A stretch of DNA of 64,000 nt, from positions 310,001 to 374,000 of the forward strand of contig NZ_JAOVZU010000004.1 of assembly GCF_025717005.1 (NCBI RefSeq). Direction: 5' to 3'. Position numbers and translations under genes: made by a program. Each line of letters starts with the position of its first letter. The first letter of the stretch is position 1. Positions 23,264 through 31,628 of this stretch are shown here, in pieces. A model generated the notes under the pieces. It saw only the letters and a list, made by a program, of their open reading frames with translations. It was not told the DNA's origin and searched no databases. Source of the DNA: Actinotalea endophytica (GTDB taxonomy: Bacteria > Actinomycetota > Actinomycetes > Actinomycetales > Cellulomonadaceae).

Positions 23264-24841
23264 TCAGTGCAGGAGCCGCTTCTCGATCTTCATCGACTCG
23301 GTCCGCGGGAAGTCGTCGACGATCTCGACGAGCTCGGGGACCTTGTACGGCGCGAGCCGCTCGCGGCAGTGCTGGGTGAGGTCCGTGGGGCTGAGCGCGG
23401 CGCCCGGGTCCAGCCGGACGAACGCCTTGACCGCGCGGTCGCGCACCGGGTCGGGGACCCCGACGACGGCGGCCTCGGCGACGAGCGGGTGCGACGTGAG
23501 GACGCACTCGACCTCGGTGGCCGAGACGTTCTCGCCCGCCCGCTTGATCACGTTGATGCTGCGGTCGACGAAGTAGAACCAGCCGTCCTCGTCCCGGTAG
23601 CCCTGGTCGTGCGTGCGCAGCCAGCCGTCGGCGCCGAGCGCCGCGGCGGTGGCAGCGGGGTCGTCGTGGTACCCGAGCATGAGCGAACGCCCGGGCACCC
23701 CCTTGATCCGGAACTCCCCCACCCGGCCGGCGGGCAGCTCGCGCCCGGCCTCGTCGAAGATCCCGACCTCGTAGCCGAGCCCGGCACGCCCCACCGAGGG
23801 CCACCGCCGCTCGCCCTGCGGCGGGTCGGTGACGGCCCACCCGATCGACTCGGTCGAGCCGTAGCTGTTCAGCAGCCGGATCCGGAACCGGCGCTCGAAC
23901 TCGGCCTTCTCGGCGTCGGACAGCGGCATGAAGTAGAGCGCCTCGCGCACCTCGTGCACGCCGTCGTCCGGTGAGGGCGGCTGGAGCATCAGGGTGCGCG
24001 CCATCATGGCGATGAGCTGGACGACCGTGGCGCGCTCGGCACGGACCTGCTGCCAGAAGTGGCTGGCCGAGTAGCGGTCCACCACGATCAGCGCGGCCCC
24101 GGCGACGAGCACCGGCGTCAGCGCGGCGAGCTGGAAGTTCGAGTGGCAGGACGGCATGGTCGTGAGCAGCCGGTCGTCGCTGCGCAGCGAGGTCTGCCAC
24201 ACGCCGTAGTGGCCGGAGAACACGACGTTCGCGTGCGTGACCATGACGCCCTTCGGCGCCGCCGTGGTGCCCGACGTGTAGAGCAGCTCGAGCACGGTCT
24301 CGTCGCTGATCTGCGCATCGGTCACCGGCGCGGCCGGCTGACGGCGGCACAGCTCGGCGTAGGACTGGACGCCCGGCTCCGCGGTCCTGGAGTCGTGCGC
24401 ACTCTCGTGCGACACGTCGCCCCCGGCGAGCACCCGCAGCTCCGTCAGCCCCTCCTCACGGAGTGCGAGGTGGTCGCCCACCCGGGTGGCGTCGACCACG
24501 GCCCACCGTGCCCCGCACGCCCGGTAGGCGCGCAGCAGCTCAGCCGGGGTCGCGCCGAGCCCGGTCGGCACCGCGATCGCACCGATCTCGGCCAGGCCGA
24601 ACAGCGCGGAGAGCACCTCGGACCCGTTGCCGAGCTGGAGGATCACCGTGTCGCCCGGCCCGACCCCGACGGCGCGGAACGCGTGAGCCGCCTGGTGCAC
24701 CAGCGCCGCGAACTGGGCATAGCTGAACTCGCTGCGGCGCCCGGCCGGACCGAGGTGGACCAGGAACGGACGGTCGCCGAAGCGACGGCACGCCGTGTCC
24801 CACAGGTGTGTCGTCGTCTGACCCGTCGCGATGTCGGCCAC
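23264..24841 (-). CDS. caiC: CaiC-like acyl-CoA ligase (crotonobetaine/carnitine-CoA ligase family)
   Basis: A 525-residue ANL-superfamily AMP-forming ligase. The P-loop is LLYTSGTTAAPKGVMVTH (around 170-187), then NSYGSTESIGW and GWLRTHDQGYRDEDGWFYFVDR, with the C-terminal Lys in RTESMKIEKRLL. Many blocks resemble recalled E. coli CaiC (SARAFW/SASHFW, MMxRTLMxQPPS, RRWPSxGR, IKRxGENVS). It would activate a carboxylate such as a trimethylammonio acid to its CoA thioester using ATP. The start is GTG at 24841, 22 nt after the ETF alpha stop. Confidence 0.9.
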   Translation of the reverse strand: MADIATGQTTTHLWDTACRRFGDRPFLVHLGPAGRRSEFSYAQFAALVHQAAHAFRAVGVGPGDTVILQLGNGSEVLSALFGLAEIGAIAVPTGLGATPAELLRAYRACGARWAVVDATRVGDHLALREEGLTELRVLAGGDVSHESAHDSRTAEPGVQSYAELCRRQPAAPVTDAQISDETVLELLYTSGTTAAPKGVMVTHANVVFSGHYGVWQTSLRSDDRLLTTMPSCHSNFQLAALTPVLVAGAALIVVDRYSASHFWQQVRAERATVVQLIAMMARTLMLQPPSPDDGVHEVREALYFMPLSDAEKAEFERRFRIRLLNSYGSTESIGWAVTDPPQGERRWPSVGRAGLGYEVGIFDEAGRELPAGRVGEFRIKGVPGRSLMLGYHDDPAATAAALGADGWLRTHDQGYRDEDGWFYFVDRSINVIKRAGENVSATEVECVLTSHPLVAEAAVVGVPDPVRDRAVKAFVRLDPGAALSPTDLTQHCRERLAPYKVPELVEIVDDFPRTESMKIEKRLLH

Positions 24842-24863
24842 CGCCCGCTCCGTCGCCGCTGCC

Positions 24864-25754
24864 TCAGAGCGCGTCGACCAGCGCGGGCAGCACCTGGTAC
24901 AGGTCGCCGACCACGCCGAAGTCGGCCTGCTGGAAGATCGGGGCGTTCTTGTCCTTGTTGATCGCGACGATCACCTTGGCGTGGTTGACGCCGACCAGGT
25001 GCTGGATCTGGCCCGAGATCCCGATCGCGAGGTAGACGTCGGGCTTGATCGTCGCCCCGGACACGCCGAGGTAGCGCTCCGCGGGCATCCAGCCGACGCC
25101 CTCCGAGATGGGCCGGCTGCAGGCCAGCTCGGCGCCGAGCCGGTTCGCGACGGCGCGTGCGAGGTCGAGGTCCGCCTCGGCGGCGAAGCCCCGCCCGACA
25201 CCGACGACGCGCTTGGCGGCGGTCAGATCGACCTGCTCGCCGCCCTTGGGGCGGGTCTCGACCAGCGTGAGCCCGGCGGTCGGCGTGGCGTCGACAGGTT
25301 CGACCGCACCCTGCCCGGCGACGTCCGACGGCGTCACCGCGCCGGGTTCGAGCACCAGCACCGCGACGGGTGCGGTGATCTCGTCGGTGGCCACCGCGAG
25401 GCCGCCGTAGGCCAGCCGCGTGACCACCAGCGGAGCGGTCGACACGACGCCGGCGACGTTGGTCGGGCCGACGCCGAGGTGGGCGGCGACCTGGCCGGCG
25501 AGCAGCCGGCTGCGCACGTCGCCCGCGAAGGCGACGACCGTGGCCCCGCGCGCCGCGAGCAGTGCGGCGACCGGCTGCGCGTAGGCCTCGACCAGGGCGC
25601 CGGGGGCCGCGTCGACGGTGAGCGTGAGGTCCGCGTCGGCCAGGCCACCGGCGCCGACGCTGACCGCCACGACCCGCTCGGCGAGCGCGCGGGCCGAGCG
25701 GGCCAGGGCGTTGCCGCCGTCCAGGTCGTGGACGACGATCCAGGCTTCAGTCAT
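24864..25754 (-). CDS. fixB: electron transfer flavoprotein alpha subunit FixB
   Basis: A 296-residue ETF alpha protein. The C-terminal FAD domain shows GRGFAAEADLDLARAVANRLGAE, SRPISEGVGWMPAERYLGVSGATIKPDVYLAIGISG and a QHLVGVNHAKVIVAINKDKNAPIF block, the family hallmark. With FixA it carries electrons to FixC/FixX and, in caiTABCDE-type systems, to CaiA; bifurcation is possible. It is 12 nt after fixA and 22 nt before caiC. Confidence 0.94.
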   Translation of the reverse strand: MTEAWIVVHDLDGGNALARSARALAERVVAVSVGAGGLADADLTLTVDAAPGALVEAYAQPVAALLAARGATVVAFAGDVRSRLLAGQVAAHLGVGPTNVAGVVSTAPLVVTRLAYGGLAVATDEITAPVAVLVLEPGAVTPSDVAGQGAVEPVDATPTAGLTLVETRPKGGEQVDLTAAKRVVGVGRGFAAEADLDLARAVANRLGAELACSRPISEGVGWMPAERYLGVSGATIKPDVYLAIGISGQIQHLVGVNHAKVIVAINKDKNAPIFQQADFGVVGDLYQVLPALVDAL

Positions 25755-25766
25755 GATTCCGTGCTC

Positions 25767-26510
25767 CTAGAGGGTCGTGAGGAACTGGGCGAGCTGCTGC
25801 GCGGTCTCGGCGGGGTCGCCCTCGACGACGACGCGTCCGCGGTCGACCTGCTCGGGGGCGAGCAACGACGCGACCCGGGCCGAGGCGCCGGGCATCGCGG
25901 CGGCGACCTCGGAGACCGGCTTCTTGCCCGCGGCGAGGATGTCCTTCATCCCGGCGATGCGTGGGGTGTTGATGCCCGAGGTGAGGCTCAGCACCGCGGG
26001 CAACGGCACGTCGACGACCTGCACCCCGTCCTCGAGCAGCCGCTCGACCCGCACGTGGTCCCCGTCGACCGTGATGGCGTCGACCTGGTTCAGCGTCGGC
26101 CGGCCGAGCAGCGCGCCGAGCTGGTTGCCGACCTGCTGGGCGTAGCGGTCGGAGCTGCCGGCACCGAGCAGCACCAGGTCGCAGCCGCCGAGCTCGCCGA
26201 CCGCCGCGGCGAGCGCGCTCGCGGTCTGGAAGCTGTCCGCGTCGGGGTCACCGGGAACGACGACCAGGCTGTCCAGCCCGCGCGAGAGCACGTCCTTGCG
26301 CAGCTTCGAGCCGGACCACCCCTCGCTGCCGACGCTGAGGCCGATCACCTCGCCGCCGACCTGGTCGGCGACCTGGCGGGCGGCCTCGACGGCGTTGAGG
26401 TCGTAGCTGCCGACCTTCCACTGCGCACGGGACAGGTCCAGGGTGCGGTCGGGCTTGACCGCGATGTCCGAGTCCTCCGGTGCGGCCTTGACGCACGCGA
26501 CGATTCGCAT
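25767..26510 (-). CDS. fixA: electron transfer flavoprotein beta subunit FixA
   Basis: A 247-residue ETF beta protein. The N-terminus MRIVACVKAAPEDSDI resembles other FixA proteins. AVEAARQVADQVGGEVIGLSVG is followed by the nucleotide-binding DLVLLGAGSSDRYAQQVGNQLGALLGRP stretch. It pairs with FixB. It lies 21 nt downstream of caiB and 12 nt upstream of fixB, so the operon interleaves cai and fix genes instead of keeping them as two divergent operons as in E. coli. Confidence 0.94.
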   Translation of the reverse strand: MRIVACVKAAPEDSDIAVKPDRTLDLSRAQWKVGSYDLNAVEAARQVADQVGGEVIGLSVGSEGWSGSKLRKDVLSRGLDSLVVVPGDPDADSFQTASALAAAVGELGGCDLVLLGAGSSDRYAQQVGNQLGALLGRPTLNQVDAITVDGDHVRVERLLEDGVQVVDVPLPAVLSLTSGINTPRIAGMKDILAAGKKPVSEVAAAMPGASARVASLLAPEQVDRGRVVVEGDPAETAQQLAQFLTTL

Positions 26511-26531
26511 CGAGTTGTCCTCTCTCGGGGT

Positions 26532-27746
26532 CTAGGCGGGTCGCTTGACGACGCCGGCGGCGACGAGGCGGTCGACCTCGTCGGGCGAGTAGCCGAGCTT
26601 GGCGAGCACGTCGACCGTGTCGTGCCCCTGGTCCGGCATCGGCCGCCAGACCTGCCCGGGGTGCTGGTCGAAGCGCGGGAACACACCCAGCCCCTTGAAG
26701 GTCTCCCCGTCCGTGGTCGGCCAGTCCTGCCAGACCCCGCGGGCCTCGAGGTGCTTCTCGGCGACGAGGTCGGAGAACTCCATGACCTTCTGGGCCGCGA
26801 TCCGGTGCGCGGAGAAGTCGGCCTCGACGTCGGCGACGGTGCGGGTCGCGAGATGGGCCTCGAGGTGCTCCTCGATCTGCCGGGCGTGGGAGCTGGACAG
26901 CCAGAGCGCGCTGCAGTCCTCGGGGTAGTCCCCCGTGCCCCACAGGTGCCCGAGCCCGATCGTCTCGAGGAGGTACTTGTTCTGCGGGACGCCGTACACG
27001 CACAGACCGATGAAGCCGTCCGCGCAGCGGTACTCGCCGATCGCGCAGAGGTTCTGGTTGCGCGCGCCGGGCCTCGGCCAGCTGATCCCGGCGTTGAGGT
27101 AGTCGACCAGGTAGTACTGGCCGATGGACAGCAGGGTCTCGAACATGGCGAGGTCGATCGACTCGCCCTTGCCGGTCCGGCCCGTCTTGTGCAGCGCGGC
27201 GAGCGTCGCGCCGACGATCATCAGCGAGTTGAAGTAGTCGCCGGCGTACGGCCCGGGGTTCATCGGCTGGTCCGGCGTGCCGTTCTGGCTCATGTAGCCC
27301 GAGTAGGCCATCACGGTGAGGTCGTAGGCGGCCCGCGTCACCATCTCCGGCACACCGGTCTGGCCGAAGCCGGAGACGTGCACGATGACGAGCTCGGGGT
27401 TGGCCTCACGGAGCACCTCGTCGGTCAGCCCGCGCTTGGACCAGGTGCCGCCCTTGCTCGACTCGATGAACACGTCGGCGTCGGCGAGCATCCGCAGCAG
27501 GACCTCCCGCCCCTCGGCGGAGAAGAAGTCGAGCGCCACGGACCGCTGGTTGCGGCGCTCGGCCTGCTTGATCCACGGGGTGTCGCGGATGGTGTCACCC
27601 GCGCCGGTGTTCTCCAGCCAGGTCACGTCGGCGCCCCAGTCGGCCATCAGGCTGGCGGCCTTGGGCACCGCGAGCTCCATCGCGGAATAGACGACCTTGA
27701 CGTCGTCAAGAACACCGAAGGACGGCTTCTCGGTTGCGATATCCAT
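26532..27746 (-). CDS. caiB: CaiB-like class III CoA-transferase
   Basis: A 404-residue family III CoA transferase, one residue off the E. coli CaiB length as I recall it. Asp170 in YAGDYF aligns with the catalytic Asp169 of CaiB. Shared blocks include SKGGTWSKRGLTDEVL, VHVSGFGQTG, KTGRTGKGESIDLAM and the C-terminal HPGQVWRPMPDQGHDT. It would move CoA between the product and incoming substrate acids. I start at ATG 27746, because TGAGGA lies nine bases upstream. The ATG at 27755 directly abuts that site and would leave it no spacing. Confidence 0.93.
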   Translation of the reverse strand: MDIATEKPSFGVLDDVKVVYSAMELAVPKAASLMADWGADVTWLENTGAGDTIRDTPWIKQAERRNQRSVALDFFSAEGREVLLRMLADADVFIESSKGGTWSKRGLTDEVLREANPELVIVHVSGFGQTGVPEMVTRAAYDLTVMAYSGYMSQNGTPDQPMNPGPYAGDYFNSLMIVGATLAALHKTGRTGKGESIDLAMFETLLSIGQYYLVDYLNAGISWPRPGARNQNLCAIGEYRCADGFIGLCVYGVPQNKYLLETIGLGHLWGTGDYPEDCSALWLSSSHARQIEEHLEAHLATRTVADVEADFSAHRIAAQKVMEFSDLVAEKHLEARGVWQDWPTTDGETFKGLGVFPRFDQHPGQVWRPMPDQGHDTVDVLAKLGYSPDEVDRLVAAGVVKRPA

Positions 27747-27758
27747 GGGATTCATTCC

Positions 27759-28895
27759 TCAATTCGCGTACGCGCGCAGCACGCCCTTGGCCACGGTGAG
27801 AATCATCATTTCGTCGGTGCCGCCGCTGATCCGGTCCACCCGCAGGTCACGCCAGATCCGCTGGATCCGGTGGTCGCCGGCGACCGAGATCCCGCCCATG
27901 ACCTGCATCGCGTCGTCCACGACGGCGAACGCGGCGTTGACGCAGTAGTACTTGCACATCGCCGCCTGGGCGGACGTCATTCCGTCGTTGTCGTAGTGCC
28001 ACGCGGCCTCGTAGAGCATGTTCTTCATCGCGTCGAGCTTGATCGCCATCTCGCAGAACTTGAGCTGGTTGAGCTGGAACCGCCCGATCGGCTTGCCGAA
28101 CTGCACCCGGGCGTTGGCATAGCGCGCGGCGTCCTCGAACGCGGACAGCGCCACGGCGTAGTCGCTCAGGCCCACCAGGAACCGCTCGAAGTCGAAGTCC
28201 TTGACGCCACGGCGGAACCCGTTGCCCTCGGTGCCGAACATGTCGTCCTCGGTCAGCTCGACGTCCTCGAGGTAGACGTCGGAGCAGCTGTCCATCCGCA
28301 GGCCGAGCTTGTCCAGCGGCTCGATCCGCACACCGGGCAGGCTCATGTCGAGGAACCACTCGGTGAAGACCTCGGGGTCGTCGGCGTTGCGCGCCATGAC
28401 CACCAGGTACGGCACGTGCGCGGACGACGTGATGAACGTCTTGTGCCCGTTGAGGTAGACCTTCCCGTCCCGGCGCGTGTACGTGGTCTGCAGGCTGCCG
28501 ACGTCGGAGCCCGCGCCGGGCTCGGTGCACGCGGAGTTCCAGATCTGCTTGCCGGTCCCGACGTACGACAGCACCGTCTCGACCTGGTGGGGCGTGCCCT
28601 CGCGCAGGATCGTGTCGAAGCACGGGAGCTGGTAGAGCACATAGGTCGGGGCGCCCCAGCGCCCGAGCTCCTCGTAGACGGCGGTCAGGGTGACCAGGCC
28701 GAGGTCGAGGCCGCCGTGCTCCTCGGGCAGCATGATCAGGTCGAAGCCGAGGTCGCACAGGTCCTTGACCCAGCGCTCGGGGTAGGTGTGGGTCCGGTCG
28801 CACTCCGCGAAGTACGCCTCCCAGTTCTCCCTGGCCATCAGGTCTCGGACGTTCTCGACGAGCAGCTCCTGCTCGTCGCTGAGGCGGAAGTCCAT
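27759..28895 (-). CDS. caiA: CaiA-like acyl-CoA dehydrogenase (crotonobetainyl-CoA reductase)
   Basis: A 378-residue flavoenzyme that resembles recalled E. coli CaiA from the first residues (MDFxLxDEQEL, [33 protein letters not shown]) to the end ([15 protein letters not shown]). CaiA reduces crotonobetainyl-CoA to gamma-butyrobetainyl-CoA with electrons from FixABCX. At the position of the catalytic Glu of medium-chain dehydrogenases this protein has Gly (SGGTDEM), as CaiA does. The stop codon overlaps the caiB ribosome site. The closeness to CaiA suggests a small betaine-like or similar enoyl-CoA. Confidence 0.94.
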   Translation of the reverse strand: MDFRLSDEQELLVENVRDLMARENWEAYFAECDRTHTYPERWVKDLCDLGFDLIMLPEEHGGLDLGLVTLTAVYEELGRWGAPTYVLYQLPCFDTILREGTPHQVETVLSYVGTGKQIWNSACTEPGAGSDVGSLQTTYTRRDGKVYLNGHKTFITSSAHVPYLVVMARNADDPEVFTEWFLDMSLPGVRIEPLDKLGLRMDSCSDVYLEDVELTEDDMFGTEGNGFRRGVKDFDFERFLVGLSDYAVALSAFEDAARYANARVQFGKPIGRFQLNQLKFCEMAIKLDAMKNMLYEAAWHYDNDGMTSAQAAMCKYYCVNAAFAVVDDAMQVMGGISVAGDHRIQRIWRDLRVDRISGGTDEMMILTVAKGVLRAYAN

Positions 28896-28911
28896 CTGCG
28901 GGTTCTCCTTG

Positions 28912-29972
28912 TCAGTGGGTGGTCTCGAAGGCTCGCCGCAGGAAGGCCCCGCCGCGCTGCAGCGCGACGACGGCGTCGTCGAGCATCCGGGAGTGGTGCA
29001 GGAAGCCGTGCAGCACGCCGTCGAACACGTCGTGCACGTGGCGCACGCCGCGCACGGCGAGCATCTGGGCGAGCGCAGCCGTGTCGTCGCGCAGCGGGTC
29101 GAGCTCGGCTGCGGCGAGGTAGCAGGGCGGGACCCCGCTGCCGAGGTCGGCGCCCAGGCAGTCCAGGTACGGGCTTCGGGCGTCGGCCGGATCGGCCAGG
29201 TAGCACTCGCTGTAGTACTCGAGGTCGGCCTCGGTCAGCCCGTCCCACGGTCCGCCGAGCAGCCGTCGGCTCGCCGAGTCCCGCAGGCCGTACAGGCCGT
29301 AGTAGAGCGCCAGCGCCGTCACCGCGACGGGCGGCCGGCCCTCGGCCGCCTCGTCGCGCAGCAGCAGCGTCGTGGCCAGCGCCATGTTCGCGCCCCCGCT
29401 GTCGCCGGCGAGCGCCAGTCGGCTGCCGTCGACCGGGAGGCCGCCCGCGCCGTCGAGCAGGTGCCGCGCGACCGCGGCGCACTGCGCGACGGCGACCGGG
29501 CGCGGGGCGGCCCCCCCGCCCCCGCCCGCGGGGGGGGCGCCCCCCCCCCCCCCCCCCCCCCCGCGACCGGGAACTTCGCCTCGGGCGACAGCGCGTAGTC
29601 GACGCCCACGACGGCCGCGCCCGACTCGTGGGCGAGCCCACGCATGATCCGGTCGTGGGTGTTGAGGTCGCCGACCACCCAGCCACCGCCGTGGACGTAG
29701 ACGACGACCGGGAGGCCGTCGGCGTCCACCGGCAGGTGGCAGCGGATCGCCACGTCACCGTGCGGGGTCGCGACGGTGGCGTCGATCGTGCGCGCCATCG
29801 TCGGACCGCCCTCGTTCCAGAACCGGCGCTCCAGGGCGTAGGCCGTCCGCAGCTCGGCGGTGCCGGCGTCGGTCGCGTAGGCGTCGGGTGCGAGCTCGGC
29901 CGACGTGCTCAGCACGGCCCGCATCTGGTCGGAGATCCGGTCGAGGACCGGCAGCTTGGTGACGTTGCTCAT
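28912..29972 (-). pseudogene. HSL-type alpha/beta-hydrolase (esterase), frame broken by a 71-nt insert
   Basis: Two frames together make one hormone-sensitive-lipase-like esterase. The N-terminal frame (29972 down to about 29560) has the oxyanion motif HGGGW (94-98) and DYALSPEAKFPVA. The C-terminal frame (ending at 28912) has GDSGGAN with the nucleophile Ser, RDDTAALAQ with the Asp, and LHGFLHH with the His. Between them lies a G/C homopolymer-rich stretch. Removing 71 nt (29501-29571) restores a 990-nt, 329-residue open frame reading KFPVAVAQCAAVARHLL, with the Ser at 168. The product may cleave an ester precursor such as an acyl-carnitine (inference). The break is likely a sequencing or assembly artefact and not real decay. 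Confidence 0.85.
29501..29571. repeat. 71-nt low-complexity insert with 9-bp duplication
   Basis: The plus strand has GCGACCGGG at 29492-29500 and again at 29563-29571. Between them are runs of C7, G8 and an uninterrupted C23 (29540-29562). Nothing like it occurs elsewhere in the window. The direct repeat and the exact restoration of the hydrolase frame on its removal point to a mis-assembly or polymerase artefact, or less likely a recent slippage insertion. Confidence 0.8.
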
Positions 29973-30002
29973 GGTTCGGTCCGTTGCGTTCCGCGGGCCG
30001 GT

Positions 30003-31328
30003 TCAGACCGTCGCCGTGACGCTCTCGCGCTCCGCCACCTGGTCGCGGGACCGCGTCCTGCGCAGGTAGAAGAACAGCGCGAGCGAGGCGATCGCGGCGA
30101 GCACGGCCGAGCCGACCAGGATCATGAAGATCTGCTGGTACGCACCGGCCGCGACGTTCCCGTCGGCATCGGTCTGCGCGTCGAGGATCGAACCGAACCA
30201 GGTGCTCGAGAAGGTGTCCGGCAGGAAGCCGATGATCGAGAGCAGACCGGTGGCCGCACCGAAGTAGGTCAGCGGCACCTTGCCCTCGGTGAGCTGGGCG
30301 GAGACCACGCCGAACGAGCCGTTGGCGATGAACCCGAGCACCACGACCAGCGTGCAGGCCAGGACCACGATGCCCGCGGAGGCAGGCAGCGCCATCATCG
30401 TGAGCAGCGCGACGCAGAACAGGACGGAGCCGGCGGCGATCACGACGGACGGCCGGAACTTGTTCGCGATCCAGCCGAACGCGGGGCCGGACAGCAGCGT
30501 GATCCCGTAGTTGCGGATGTTCGCGACGATCGTGGCGGCGGCGAGCGAGACGCCCAGGACACCGGTCATGTACGGGGTCGTGTAGGTCACGCCGGTGTAG
30601 AAGAAGTAGACGAAGAACAGCGAGACCGCGGCGATCCAGACCACCGGGTCACGCAGCGCCCGGCCGAACTCCGCGAGGCTGAAGGTGCTCTCGCCCTTGA
30701 TCTCACCGGCGAACTTCGGGATGAACAGCCACGACAGGATGCCCAGGACCAGGATCAGACCGCCGAGGAAGAACAGGTAGATCGAGACGCCCAGACCGAG
30801 GTTCTCGCCGACCGCGGCGACGATCCAGGTCGAGATCAGGCCGATCACCAGGCCGGCCACGCCGTAGATGCCGTACGAGATGCCGATCCGCTTCGGGTAC
30901 TCGTCCTCCTTGGAGACCAGGCGGACGAGCTTGTAGCGCACGCCCCACCAGATCAGGATCGTCGTGACGCCCATCAGGATGAACACCGCGTACAGCACCG
31001 CGAGGCTCGGCAGCATCGCGTAGACGAAGGTCAGCAGGGCCGTCGAGACGAACCCGACCGACGAGAGCGTCCGCATCCGGACCTTGTCCGCGAGGATGCC
31101 GGACGGCAGGTAGCAGATCAGCGCGGTGATCGCGTAGGCGCTGAAGACTGCGCCGAGCTGGGTGTTCGTGACGCCGAGCGCCTCGCGCAGCGGGTCGTAG
31201 AACACGGCCTTGAGGTAGGCGGGCGCGTAGATGATCGAGCTGCCCATGCTCGCCAGTGCGAGCAGGAACCAACGCCGACCTGAGCTCAGGTCCGCGTAGC
31301 TCTTCTCGTCACCCAATGAGTTCACCAT
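30003..31328 (-). CDS. MFS transporter (second of the cai/fix operon, first gene)
   Basis: A 441-residue, 12-helix major facilitator starting MVNSLGDEKSYADLSSGRRW. It has few of the sugar-porter signatures and looks more like the oxalate/formate or phosphate-ester antiporter groups. It contains YLPSGILADKVRMRTL after helix 2 and repeated aromatic-rich helices such as FFVYFFYTGVTYTTPYMTG. Its place as first gene of the operon, behind the LuxR-shared intergenic region, suggests it is a main substrate carrier or substrate/product antiporter. AGGGAG lies seven bases before ATG 31328. The substrate is unknown. Confidence 0.88.
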   Translation of the reverse strand: MVNSLGDEKSYADLSSGRRWFLLALASMGSSIIYAPAYLKAVFYDPLREALGVTNTQLGAVFSAYAITALICYLPSGILADKVRMRTLSSVGFVSTALLTFVYAMLPSLAVLYAVFILMGVTTILIWWGVRYKLVRLVSKEDEYPKRIGISYGIYGVAGLVIGLISTWIVAAVGENLGLGVSIYLFFLGGLILVLGILSWLFIPKFAGEIKGESTFSLAEFGRALRDPVVWIAAVSLFFVYFFYTGVTYTTPYMTGVLGVSLAAATIVANIRNYGITLLSGPAFGWIANKFRPSVVIAAGSVLFCVALLTMMALPASAGIVVLACTLVVVLGFIANGSFGVVSAQLTEGKVPLTYFGAATGLLSIIGFLPDTFSSTWFGSILDAQTDADGNVAAGAYQQIFMILVGSAVLAAIASLALFFYLRRTRSRDQVAERESVTATV

Positions 31329-31628
31329 CGAGACTCCCTAGCGGTGGATGCGGGCCGCTTCGGGGACTCCGGAGGTGAGCGGCCAGGGCGCTTTCGGCCC
31401 GGCCGGAAGTGTTGCGGGCGCCGGGGCCCGCAAGGCCGCTGAGGCATCGACAGATCGGCGTGAATCGCAGGTCCATCAGTTTCCGCGACCCGGATAGTCA
31501 ACTTCTCGCGATGGGGGTCCCAGGTCGCTGATGGGACACTACGTAGCGGCGCAGCGGGACCCCGAGCGCCGGCGGTCAGCCCCCGACCGTCGGAGGTCCC
31601 GCACGTCGGGAGCCCCGGAGAGGGAGTC
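31329..31628. promoter_or_regulatory. divergent control region between the cai/fix-like operon and luxR
   Basis: A 300-nt gene-free region. It holds a TTGACT box on the minus strand (31496-31501) that could be the -35 of the operon, with no good -10 behind it, as expected of an activated promoter. It also has the near-palindrome CACTACGTAGCG at 31537-31548 (core CTACGTAG perfect), a plausible site for the LuxR-type regulator. Short repeats of GGGTCCC/GGGAC surround it. The assignments are tentative. Confidence 0.4.

Noticed and set aside
29501-29571. Programmed frameshift or phase-variable switch at the C23 run
   Set aside because: The break is a 71-nt insert with a 9-bp duplication, not a one-base slip; removing it gives a perfect family-length protein. 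Left as a low-probability alternative to artefact.
24831-31283. A 2150-codon open frame on the plus strand, antisense to the cai/fix genes
   Set aside because: High-GC third codon positions keep the opposite strand free of stops. The protein is Arg/Gly/Val/Asp-rich with no family motif, while the minus strand carries clear homologues with ribosome sites and gene-end overlaps.
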